This document shows, one piece after another, positions 17,779-25,054 of a DNA stretch of 64,000 nucleotides. This DNA comes from JACVRW01 sp963757815 (GTDB lineage Bacteria; Actinomycetota; Thermoleophilia; Solirubrobacterales; Thermoleophilaceae), in assembly GCA_963757815.1 (NCBI GenBank), contig CAVWSN010000017.1:1-64000 (forward strand). Direction: 5' to 3'. A program made the translations under genes and the position numbers. The stretch's first letter is position 1. Every line of letters begins with the position of its first letter. The notes beneath the pieces are model-generated. The model worked only from the letters and a program-made list of their open reading frames with translations, had not been told where the DNA came from and did no database searches.

Positions 17779-17785
17779 GACGATG

Positions 17786-18277
17786 CTACGCGTCGGGCAG
17801 CAGCTCGCGGTAGTCGAAGCGCTCGGCCTTGAGGATGGGGCGTCCGTCGCTGTCGAACCAGTCGGCGCGCGGGCGGTCGTAGTAGAGCTCGACGCCGTTG
17901 CCGTCCGGGTCCGAGAGGTAGACGGAGACGGTCCCGCCGTGGTCGGTGGCGTGTTCGATCGGGTAGTCGTTGTCGAGCAGACGGCCGACGGCGCGGCCGA
18001 GCTCGCGGCGGTCGGGGTAGAGGAAGGCAACGTGGTAGAGGCCGGTGCGCCCGGAGGGAGGCGGCGCGCCGCCCGCGCTCTCAAACGTGTTCAACCCCAC
18101 GTGGTGGTGGTAGTCGCCCGCCGCGAGGAACGCGGCGTCGAGCCCCATCTCGCGGCCGTCGGCCCTCACGTTGAAGCCAAGATGGCCGCTGTAGAAGCTG
18201 ATTGCACGGTCGAGGTCCGCGACCCGCAGGTGCACGTGCCCGACCCGGACGGCGGGATGAATGGCCGCGGTGTTCAT
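17786..18277 (-). CDS. VOC-family dioxygenase-like protein
   Basis: A 163-residue vicinal-oxygen-chelate protein similar to CatE/ring-cleaving dioxygenases. It reads VGHVHLRVADLDRAISFYSG (first metal His), AAFLAAGDYHHHVGLNTFES, GLYHVAFLYPDRRELGRAVG (second His) and TVSVYLSDPDGNGVELYYDR with the metal Glu. The triad His-His-Glu is intact, so an active metal site is expected. Homologues open catecholic rings or act in glyoxalase-like chemistry. It is the first gene of the VOC-GNAT-PAS-MBL run and diverges from the LuxR-type regulator, whose start is 78 bases away. Confidence 0.85.
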   Translation of the reverse strand: MNTAAIHPAVRVGHVHLRVADLDRAISFYSGHLGFNVRADGREMGLDAAFLAAGDYHHHVGLNTFESAGGAPPPSGRTGLYHVAFLYPDRRELGRAVGRLLDNDYPIEHATDHGGTVSVYLSDPDGNGVELYYDRPRADWFDSDGRPILKAERFDYRELLPDA

Positions 18278-18355
18278 GCGGGCAGTGTGCCGCCCCTGCC
18301 GCCGGCGGGCATCGGTGCGATCACCTATCCCGCCGCCCTGCGCGAGAATCGTCAG

Positions 18356-21215
18356 GTGGACGCCGTGTCGCCGTCGCCGCTGATCGGACGCGCCGGGGAG
18401 CGCGAGGCGATCGACGACGCGCTCGAGCGCCTGCGAGCCGGGGCTGGCGGGATCGTCGCGATCGAGGGTGAGCCGGGCATCGGCAAATCCCGCCTGCTCG
18501 CCCACCTCGCCCAGAGCGCGGCGACGGAGGGCTGCACGGTGCTCGGCGCGCGGGCCTCGGAGTTCGAGGCCGACCTGCCCTACGCGCTCTGGACCGAGGC
18601 GCTCGACGGTGACCTGGCCGAGCTCGGCGAGCGGCGGCTGAGCCGGCTCGGGCTGGCCGACCCCGGCGCGCTCGCCGCGACGCTGCCGGCGTTGGCCCCG
18701 CTCGCGGGCGAGGCCGCGGCGGGCGACCGCCACCGCACCCATCGCGCGTTGCGCGATCTGCTGGAGCGGCTCGCCGCCACCCGCCCGCTGGTGCTCTGCC
18801 TGGACGATGTCCACTGGGCCGACCCGGCCTCGGTCGACGCGCTCGCGGCGCTCGCGCACCGAGCACCGGACGCGCCCGTGCTGCTCGCGCTCGCCGCCCG
18901 GGAGCGGCAGCTGCCGGCCGCGCTGGCGGCCGGGCTCTCCGGCGCGCTCCGCGACGAGCGCGCGACCGTGCTGGCGCCTGCGCCGCTGAGCGAAGCCGAG
19001 GCGGCCGAGTTGGTCGGCACGGCCGCCGCGGCGATCTATCCGGAGAGCGGCGGCAACCCGTTCTACCTCGAGCAGCTGGCCCGGGTGACCGTCAGCGGCG
19101 GCGGCGACGGCGCGAGCACCGCCGCGGATGGCTCGGTCCCCGCCCCCGTGGCGGCCGCGCTTGCGATCGAGCTCGCGGCTCTCGGTCCGGAGGCACGCCG
19201 CCTCCTCGACGCGGCCGCAGTGGCGGGCGATCCCTTCGAGCCCGGCTTGGCGGCCGAGTTGGCGGAGCTCTCGGAGGGAGCGGCACTGGCTGCGCTCGAC
19301 GAGCTGCTGGAGCGCGCGCTGGTGCGGCCGGCCGGTGCGCCGCGCCGCTTCACCTTCCGCCACCCGGTGGTCCGCCACGCCGTCTACGCGGCCATGCCCG
19401 GCGGCTGGCGCCTGGGCGCACACGCCCGCGCCAGCACCGCGCTCGAGCGCCGTGGCGCCGGGGCGGTCGAACGCGCCCACCACGTCGAGCACGCCGCCCG
19501 CCCAGGCGACGAGCACGCCATCGGCCTGCTCGTGACGGCCGCCCGAGAGCTGCAATCGCCGGCACCGGCGAGCGCGGCGCGCTACTACGCCGCCGCGCTG
19601 AGGCTGCTGCCCGACCAGCCCGAAGAGCGGAGCCGGCGGATCGAGATGCAGGCGCGGCTGGCCGACGCCCAAGCGGCGGCGGGCGACACGCTCGCTGCGC
19701 GCGCGACGCTGGACGAGGCGCTGCGGACCGCCCGCGAGGGCGAGCGCCTGGCACTGACGGTCGGGATGGCCAACCAGGAGTGGTGGCTTGGCGGCCACGA
19801 GGACGCCCGCCGTCGGCTTCAGGTGGCGCTCGGCGAGCTGCCGGCGCAGCCGTCCGCGGATCGAGTCCGCCTGCGGCTTGCACTGGGCCTGATGGCGCTG
19901 TTGGCCTGCGACCTGCGCGAGGCGCAGGCCCAAACCAGCGACGCCCGCGACGATGCCCGCGCGATCGGCGATCCGGTGTTCGAGATCGCGGCATTGGCGT
20001 CCGGCGCACTCGCCTGCGTCGCGGAGGCGGATGACCCCGAGGCGGCCGAGCGTCTGGCTGAGTCCGGCGCCGCGCTCGAGCGGCTGACCGTCGAGCAGCT
20101 GACCACGCGCCTGCCCGCGTTGTGGATGCACGGCCGCGCCCGGCGGGCGCTCGGACATTTCGAGGCATCGCTCGCGGACCTCGAGCGCGGCGCCGCCATC
20201 GCCGCCGAGACCGGCCGCGAGCGTGTGCTGCTGATTCTCACCGTGGAGTCGGTGCCGACGCTGATCGAGCTCGGACGGCTGGCGGACGCATGCGCGGCCG
20301 GCGAGGAGGGCGTGGAGCTGGCGCGACTGGCCGGGAACCCGCGCATGTTGCTCTGGGCACACAGCGCCCTCGCGTCGGCGTTGGTGGCCGCCGGCGACGC
20401 GGCGGCGGCGCTGCGCAGCGCCGGCGAAGCCGGCGAGACCGGGGTGCGAGGGGACTTCCACGCCGCGGGACAGCCCGGCTGGTGCCTCGGCGCGGCGTTG
20501 ACCGCGGCGGGCAACCCAAAGGAAGCGGTGGCTGCCCTGCGGCAGGCGTTCGGCGGACCCGGCCTGGACGCTGTCGTCCCGGCCGACCGGCCCACCGCCG
20601 TCGCCGATCTGGTCGAGGCGCAGCTCGCGTGCGGTGACATCGCCGCGGCCGAGGAGGCGCTCGCGGCCGGCGAAGCCGCAGCCGCGCGCGCCGGCACGAC
20701 CTGGGCCGCGGCCGTGACAGGGCCTGACGCGCACGGAGGTTCTGCTGGCGCGGGGGGCTGCCAACGAAGCCGTCGCCGCCGGCGGCGCGGCACGCGAGGC
20801 CGCGGGCCGCGCCCCGCTCCTGTCCGCACGGGCACGGCTCGCCGAGGGCCGGGCGCTCGCGGCCGCCGGCGAGCGCCCGGCCGCCATCGAGGCTCTGGTG
20901 GACGCGGAGTCCGAGCTCGACAGGTTCGGTGCGCGGCGCCGGCGCGACGAGGCGGTGCGCGAGCTGCGCCGGCTCGGCCAGCGCGTCCTGCGTCCCGCAC
21001 GCGAGGCGTCCGAGGGCCCGCTCGCTCCGCTCACCGCACGCGAGCGCGAGATCGCCGAGCTCGTCATCGCCGGGCGCACCAACCGCGAGGTCGCCGCGCA
21101 GCTCGTGCTCAGCACCCGCACGATCGAAGCCCACCTGCGCAACATCTACGGGAAGCTCGGGGTGCGCTCCCGAGTCGAGCTGGTGCGCGCGAGCGAGCGC
21201 GCCGACCCCGGTTAG
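18356..21215 (+). CDS. Large AAA-TPR-LuxR transcriptional regulator, one frameshift
   Basis: About 950 residues: a STAND/LAL-type regulator. An AAA_16 ATPase domain sits at about residues 10-300, with Walker A IEGEPGIGKSRLLAHLA, Walker B PLVLCLDDVHWADP and the GNPFYLEQLAR sensor segment. A TPR-like helical region covers about 350-850. The C-terminal LuxR helix-turn-helix reads PLTAREREIAELVIAGRTNR and TRTIEAHLRNIYGKLGVRSR. Dropping one base at about 20,723 (GGGCCTGACG) joins the frames as TGLTRTEVLLARGAANEAVA. The GTG at 18356 gives the usual opening VDAVSPSPLIGRAGEREAID. These regulators respond to ligand binding and ATP. Targets are unknown, but the divergent VOC operon and the secreted protein downstream are candidates. 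Confidence 0.9.
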
Positions 21216-21310
21216 GTGGTTACGCCGATGCCGTGAGCCGGCCGCGAGCCGATGCTGCCTCCACAACGCAAACGGCCTTCAGTGGAGGGCCCGTCTAATC
21301 AGGAGGCAGA

Positions 21311-21883
21311 ATGTCTACGTCAATCAAGTCCCGTCGGCTCCCGGCCGCGCTCGCGCTGATCGCGCTGGCGCTCGCCGGTCTCGCTCTCGCCGCCGCCACG
21401 AGCGGCGCCGCCACCGCGGACGCCGGCCAGAGCGCCCAGTCGGCGAACCATCGCAGCACCGAACGTCTCGTCGTGCGCGGCGAGGGCACGCTCACGGAGG
21501 CACCCTGCCCGGCCGGCCTCTGTCTCGAGCTCACCGGCGGCGCCTTCAGGGGCACCCCGGTCGGGACCGGTGCCTACAACAGCAGCGTCGAGCTCAGGAT
21601 CGCGGAGGGGTTCCCGAACGGCGAGGGCGGCGGCTGCGCACCGTTCACCGGCCAGACCGTGCTCGGTGCCGGCCCCGACCGTCTCGTCCTCAAGCTCTGG
21701 GGCGACTCCTGCCAGGACGGCTCCGGCCCCCTGCAGACGTCGTCCTTCACGGGCCTCGCCCTCTTCGTCGTCAAGAACGGCACGGGCACGTACGCGAAGG
21801 CCATTGGCGGCGGAATCGCGAGCTTCACGGAGGACGACTCCGATCGCGAGCGCATGACGCTGATCGGCCGGATCTCTCGCTGA
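21311..21883 (+). CDS. Secreted allene-oxide-cyclase-barrel-like protein
   Basis: A 190-residue protein with a signal peptide at residues about 1-35 (basic start, then ALALIALALAGLALAAA and an AxA-type cleavage site near SGAATA). The mature part is beta-rich: RLVVRGEGTLTEAPCPAGLC, GGAFRGTPVGTGAYNSSVEL, LKLWGDSCQDGSGP and KNGTGTYAKAIGGGIASFTE, with four cysteines that could form two disulfides. The pattern resembles dirigent/allene oxide cyclase-type barrels found in actinobacterial secreted proteins. AGGAGG eight bases before the ATG is a strong ribosome binding site. Followed by a perfect terminator hairpin. No enzymatic role can be stated. Confidence 0.75.
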   Translation: MSTSIKSRRLPAALALIALALAGLALAAATSGAATADAGQSAQSANHRSTERLVVRGEGTLTEAPCPAGLCLELTGGAFRGTPVGTGAYNSSVELRIAEGFPNGEGGGCAPFTGQTVLGAGPDRLVLKLWGDSCQDGSGPLQTSSFTGLALFVVKNGTGTYAKAIGGGIASFTEDDSDRERMTLIGRISR

Positions 21884-21898
21884 GACCGGGAGCGCGAC

Positions 21899-21931
21899 GC
21901 CGGGTGGCGGGCCGGATGCCCGCCACCCGGC
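21899..21931. terminator. Strong hairpin between convergent genes, likely bidirectional terminator
   Basis: A perfect 14-bp stem (21899-21912 with 21918-21931, arm GCCGGGTGGCGGGC) closes a five-base loop CGGAT. It lies 15 bases after the secreted-protein stop and 32 bases before the convergent VOC stop. No T-run follows on either side, as is common in high-GC actinobacteria. Confidence 0.75.
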
Positions 21932-21963
21932 GCGCTCGTCATGCGGCCGCCTTGCGCGGCCGG

Positions 21964-22371
21964 TTAGCCCTCCGCCTCGCGCGGCGCGTAGCGGTGGTGG
22001 AGGTCCAGGGAGTTCCCGTCGGGGTCCTGGAAGATCGCCTGGTGGCAGACGCCGCTGTCGATGGTGTCGCCCTGGAACGTGACGCCGCGCGACTCGAGCT
22101 CGGCGCGCGCGGCCTCGACGTCGTCGACCTGGAACGCGATCGGCACCTTGTTGGGCTGGAACTCGATGCCTACCTGCTCGCAGGCGATCAGCGCGATCGT
22201 GACGGTGCCGGTCTCGAACTCGGCGCCGAGCGGCTCCTGCCCGGGGCGCTGCCACAGCTTCGACGGCTCCAGCCCGAGCACGTTCTCGTAGAACTCCCGC
22301 GCCGCAGCCAGGTCTTTGGTCGGCACCGAGACGAAGTCGACGCCGGTCACGAGTTGAGTCGAGGTGCTCAT
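21964..22371 (-). CDS. VOC/glyoxalase-superfamily protein (VOC1)
   Basis: A 135-residue two-module VOC protein. It reads TGVDFVSVPTKDLAAAREFY, ENVLGLEPSKLW, VPIAFQVDDVEAARAELESR and CHQAIFQDPDGNSLDLHHRY. The usual first metal His is replaced (VDFVSV instead of xxHxxx), while CHQAIF and the C-terminal segment keep His residues. A complete glyoxalase I metal site is therefore doubtful. It is the last gene of the arsR-AHSA1-VOC2-VOC1 operon. Its ATG overlaps the VOC2 stop (ATGA). Homologues include antibiotic-resistance and lactoylglutathione lyase-like proteins. Confidence 0.85.
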   Translation of the reverse strand: MSTSTQLVTGVDFVSVPTKDLAAAREFYENVLGLEPSKLWQRPGQEPLGAEFETGTVTIALIACEQVGIEFQPNKVPIAFQVDDVEAARAELESRGVTFQGDTIDSGVCHQAIFQDPDGNSLDLHHRYAPREAEG

Positions 22372-22760
22372 GCGGGTAGCTCCTGAACGGCCCAGCCGTT
22401 CCCGTCGGGGTCGTTGAAGAACACGAACTTGAAGCCGGGCCTGCCTTCGCGGCCCAACACCTGGGTCTCGCCGACGTCGAGGCCGCGCTCAGCGTAGTCC
22501 GCCCGTGCGGCCTCCATGTCGGTCACGACGAGCTGGAGGCCCTTCACGGAGCCGGGCTCCGTGTCCACGAGCCCCGTGCCGATCACGATCGAGCACGCCG
22601 ACCCGGGCGGAGTCAGCTGGACGACGCGCGTGTCCTCATTGATCCATGTGTCGTGGTCGGTGTTGAAGCCCATCTTCTCGGTGTAGAAGGCCTTTGCGCG
22701 GTCCACGTCGGAGACGGGGACGGTGACCACCTCGAGTCGGTAATCAACGCCGCCTCCCAT
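22368..22760 (-). CDS. VOC/glyoxalase-superfamily protein (VOC2)
   Basis: A 130-residue VOC protein reading YRLEVVTVPVSDVDRAKAFY, EKMGFNTDHDTWINEDTRVV, QLTPPGSACSIVIGTGL, SVKGLQLVVTDMEAARADYA and FVFFNDPDGNGWAVQELPA. It is very close to VOC3 at 24,093, with many identical blocks, so the two are recent paralogues. The canonical metal ligands are mostly missing, suggesting a binding or non-metal role. The ATG overlaps the AHSA1 stop (TGATG), and its own stop overlaps VOC1. Confidence 0.87.
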   Translation of the reverse strand: MGGGVDYRLEVVTVPVSDVDRAKAFYTEKMGFNTDHDTWINEDTRVVQLTPPGSACSIVIGTGLVDTEPGSVKGLQLVVTDMEAARADYAERGLDVGETQVLGREGRPGFKFVFFNDPDGNGWAVQELPA

Positions 22761-23206
22761 CAGGCCAGGTACCGCGCGAGGCGTTCGATCGAGGCCGTGA
22801 CCCCGGCCTCTGCCGCGGCGCGCATCTCGTCGGTGGTCTGGATCGTCGACTGGAGGACGAGTTCAGTGCGGCCGTTGCCGAGGTCGGTCAGGTTGAGGAC
22901 GGACACGGCGCCCTCGTGCCAGTTGTCCCCCGCCGGCTCCTCCAGGACCAGCCGCTCGGGCGCGACCACCTCCCGGTAGACGCCGACGACCGGCATCTCG
23001 GCGCCCTCCTCGTTGACGGAGGTCAGCCGGAAGTCCCCACCGGGCCGGACCTCCATCGTGACCGTCGAGAGCGCTGTGCTCCAGCCGGGCGGGCCCCACC
23101 ACTGAACTAGCTGGTCGGGCTCCGTCCACGCCTTCCACACGAGCTCGCGGGGGGCATCGAACACACGCCGGATCGTGATCTCCTGGGCCGTGGCTGCCTG
23201 GGTCAT
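22760..23206 (-). CDS. AHSA1/SRPBCC-domain protein
   Basis: A 148-residue START-like (SRPBCC) protein: ITIRRVFDAPRELVWKAWTE, PDQLVQWWGPPGWSTALSTV, MEVRPGGDFRLTSVNEEGA, YREVVAPERLVLEEP and the closing helix MRAAAEAGVTASIERLARYL. The helix-grip fold has a deep hydrophobic pocket and usually binds lipophilic small molecules. Its ATG overlaps the arsR stop by four bases. ArsR-AHSA1 pairs are very common in actinobacteria, with the ArsR regulator probably controlling the pair. The ligand is unknown. Confidence 0.9.
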   Translation of the reverse strand: MTQAATAQEITIRRVFDAPRELVWKAWTEPDQLVQWWGPPGWSTALSTVTMEVRPGGDFRLTSVNEEGAEMPVVGVYREVVAPERLVLEEPAGDNWHEGAVSVLNLTDLGNGRTELVLQSTIQTTDEMRAAAEAGVTASIERLARYLA

Positions 23207-23538
23207 TCGGGTGGTCCTTTCTGAATGGCGCGCAGGTGCTCGTCGAGGCGGTCGAAGCTGCCCTCCCAGAATCGCCGGTAGCCCGCCAGCCAGTCGGAGG
23301 CCTCTTTGAGGGCCTCGCCCTGCAGCCGCGACGGGCGCAGCTGGGCGCTGCGCCCGCGCGCGATCAGCCCTGCCCGCTCGAGCACCTTGAGGTGCTTCGA
23401 GACGGCCTGCAGGGTGATGGGGAACGGATCGGCGAGCTCGTTGACGGTGGCCTCCCCCTCGGCGAGCCGCGCCAGGATCGCGCGGCGGGTGGGGTCGGCG
23501 AGGGCGGAGAATGTGGTGCTGAGCTGGTCGACCGGCAC
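23203..23538 (-). CDS. ArsR-family repressor, first gene of the AHSA1-VOC operon
   Basis: A 111-residue winged-helix regulator: LSTTFSALADPTRRAILARL, ATVNELADPFPITLQAVSKH (recognition helix) and LKVLERAGLIARGRSAQLRP. No cysteine-based metal site is visible. The GTG at 23538 was chosen over an in-frame start at 23607 for two reasons. It gives the family opening VPVDQLSTTF, and a near-consensus promoter at 23580-23607 would otherwise lie inside the gene. Members of this group regulate AHSA1/SRPBCC partners and often themselves. An imperfect dyad ATCAACC...GGTGAT between promoter and start is a possible operator. Confidence 0.88.
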   Translation of the reverse strand: MPVDQLSTTFSALADPTRRAILARLAEGEATVNELADPFPITLQAVSKHLKVLERAGLIARGRSAQLRPSRLQGEALKEASDWLAGYRRFWEGSFDRLDEHLRAIQKGPPE

Positions 23539-23579
23539 GGTGGTGTGATCACCTGCTTGGTTGATAAACCGTGTGGTTG

Positions 23580-23607
23580 AGTATACGGCGGCCGCGACCG
23601 TTGTCAA
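23580..23607 (-). promoter_or_regulatory. Sigma-70-type promoter of the arsR operon
   Basis: On the minus strand TTGACA (23607-23602) is separated by 16 bases from TATACT (23585-23580), close to housekeeping consensus. Transcription would start near 23,573, about 35 bases before the GTG at 23538. Two direct repeats of TCAACCA, 16 bases apart, lie between the -10 box and the start region and could be regulator contacts. Confidence 0.75.
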
Positions 23608-23616
23608 CCCCGCGCG

Positions 23617-24087
23617 CTAGCCGCTCTCCCCGTGGTAGTAGTCAACCGCGCTCGAACGCTCGACGATCAGGTTCTCCGCCCGGTCCCCGGTCCAGACCGC
23701 GACCTTTCCGCTGTCCGGATAGGCGGTCGCGCTCGGGTAGACGATCGTCGACCACATCAGGACACGCGCGGTGCTGTCGCTGTCGTTGCGGATCTGGTGG
23801 GCCCCGGCGGGACCCTTCGGGAAGAAGACGACGTCGAACGGCTCCAACTGCTCGGTGCCGTCCGGAGTCCGCACCGACGGCCGGCCCTCGAGGGCGAGGA
23901 CCCATTCCTCCTCTCCGTACTCGTAGTGATACGGGCAAACGGCCTGGCCTGGCGGTAGCTCGTAGACGCTCATCCCCGTCGCCTCGGCACCCACATCCCT
24001 GCCGAACCGGAACATCGCGGCGCCGAAGCCGTCTGGGTCGTCGGGGTCGTACTGGAAGGGCGGGTTGGCGATGTTCACGCGCCGCAT
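23617..24087 (-). CDS. Cupin-domain protein
   Basis: A 156-residue single-cupin protein. Motif 1 is PYHYEYGEEEWVLALEGRPS (His, Glu metal ligands at about residues 54-61). Motif 2 is GPAGAHQIRNDSDSTARVLM with a His. It opens MRRVNIANPPFQYDPDDPDG. The metal-binding His/His/Glu set appears present, so a small metalloenzyme or sensor is plausible. It begins five bases after VOC3 stops and is probably co-transcribed with it. Its TAG is ten bases from the -35 box of the arsR promoter, so read-through into the arsR operon is possible. Confidence 0.87.
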   Translation of the reverse strand: MRRVNIANPPFQYDPDDPDGFGAAMFRFGRDVGAEATGMSVYELPPGQAVCPYHYEYGEEEWVLALEGRPSVRTPDGTEQLEPFDVVFFPKGPAGAHQIRNDSDSTARVLMWSTIVYPSATAYPDSGKVAVWTGDRAENLIVERSSAVDYYHGESG

Positions 24088-24092
24088 CGAGA

Positions 24093-24461
24093 TCAGTCGC
24101 GCTGCGGGAGAGCCTGCACGGCCCAGCCGTTGCCATCGGGATCGCTGAAGAAGACGAACGCACCCCACGGGAATTCCTGGACCTCGCTCACCTCCACCCC
24201 GCGCTCGACGAGCTCGGCGCGTGCCGCCTGGATGTCGGAGACGACCATCTGCAGCCCCTTGACCGAGCCGGGCTCGGCATCCACGACCCCCGTCCCCAGC
24301 GCGATCGAGCAGGCCGATCCCGGGGGCGTCAGCTGAACGAAGCGAATCTCGTCGCTCACGGTAAGGTCGTGGTCGGCGTTGAAGCCGACCTGCTCGTAGA
24401 ACGCCTTTGCGCGGTCGACGTCCGAGACCGGAACCGCCACGAGCTCGAGCTTCCAATCCAC
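24093..24461 (-). CDS. VOC/glyoxalase-superfamily protein (VOC3)
   Basis: A 122-residue VOC protein, VDWKLELVAVPVSDVDRAKA then QVGFNADHDLTVSDEIRFVQ, SVKGLQMVVSDIQAARAELV and FVFFSDPDGNGWAVQALPQ. It is a close paralogue of VOC2, sharing for example the block QLTPPGSACSI. The GTG at 24461 was chosen because AAAGGAG lies about ten bases upstream and because an earlier in-frame start would extend the protein into unrelated sequence. It is the first gene of a VOC3-cupin operon, divergent from the DGPF-ECF42 operon, so the shared 151-base interval may coordinate them. Confidence 0.88.
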   Translation of the reverse strand: MDWKLELVAVPVSDVDRAKAFYEQVGFNADHDLTVSDEIRFVQLTPPGSACSIALGTGVVDAEPGSVKGLQMVVSDIQAARAELVERGVEVSEVQEFPWGAFVFFSDPDGNGWAVQALPQRD

Positions 24462-24528
24462 TGTGTATCGCTCCTTTGCCGGGTTGTGCGTCGGCGGCGA
24501 CCCTAAGGCAAAGAAGATTCGCGTGACT

Positions 24529-24558
24529 TGTCGATCTCGAGCCGCCTCACTCGACGTC
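24529..24558 (+). promoter_or_regulatory. Candidate ECF42-dependent promoter
   Basis: TGTCGA (24529-24534) is followed after 17 bases by CGACGTC (24552-24558). From memory, ECF42 promoters studied in Streptomyces carry TGTCGA at -35 and a CGA/TC-like -10. The site is about 55 bases before the DGPF start and in the right orientation, so it would make the DGPF-ECF42 operon autoregulated. Confidence 0.6.
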
Positions 24559-24612
24559 TTGATAGAAGCGAGCCGAAAAGCCGGCTCGATACCCGACAGG
24601 AGGAAGCTCGAA

Positions 24613-25041
24613 ATGCGAGTGATGGTCTTTGTAAAGGCAAACGACGACTCCGAGGCTGGGGTCATGCCCAGCGAGGAGCTCGTCGCGGAGATGATGAAGT
24701 ACAACGAGGAGCTCGTGAAGGCGGGCGTGATGCTCGCCGGCGAGGGCCTCCACGCGAGCTCGAAGGGCGCGCGCGTCAAGTTCTCAGGCGACAAGCGCAC
24801 GGTTATCGACGGGCCCTTCAGCGAGACGAAGGAGCTGGTCGCCGGCTATTGGCTCTGGGAGGTCAAGTCACTGGAAGAGGCGATCGAGTGGGTCAAGCGC
24901 TGCCCCTCCGACCCGTCGGGCGCGGAGTCCGAGATCGAGATTCGCCCGGTGTTCGAGATCGAGGAGTTCGGCGAGTCGTACAGCCCCGAGCTCAGGGAGC
25001 AGGAGCAGCGCCTGCGCGCTCAGGTCGAGGCGAAGCAGTAG
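24613..25041 (+). CDS. DGPF/YCII-domain protein, partner of ECF42
   Basis: A 142-residue protein of the YCII-related DGPF family. It reads MRVMVFVKANDDSEAGVMPS, ELVKAGVMLAGEGLHASSKG, VIDGPFSETKELVAGYWLWE (the eponymous DGPF motif) and EAIEWVKRCPSDP. AGGAGG nine bases before the ATG is the ribosome binding site. In actinobacteria these proteins are encoded next to ECF42 sigma factors and are among their main targets. Their biochemical function is not established, though YciI relatives have a ferredoxin-like fold with a His/Asp pocket. Thirteen bases separate it from the sigma factor gene. Confidence 0.93.
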   Translation: MRVMVFVKANDDSEAGVMPSEELVAEMMKYNEELVKAGVMLAGEGLHASSKGARVKFSGDKRTVIDGPFSETKELVAGYWLWEVKSLEEAIEWVKRCPSDPSGAESEIEIRPVFEIEEFGESYSPELREQEQRLRAQVEAKQ

Positions 25042-25054
25042 CCCCTCCCCGGCA

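Noticed and set aside
17786..21145. A 1,119-codon open frame on the minus strand across the LuxR-type gene
   Set aside because: Only its downstream 163 codons are a real VOC gene. The rest is antisense to a gene with clear ATPase and HTH motifs and reflects high GC content.
24569..24588. CGAGCCG/CGGCTCG dyad upstream of the DGPF gene
   Set aside because: Only seven base pairs in a leader region. It may be chance, so it is not listed as a feature.
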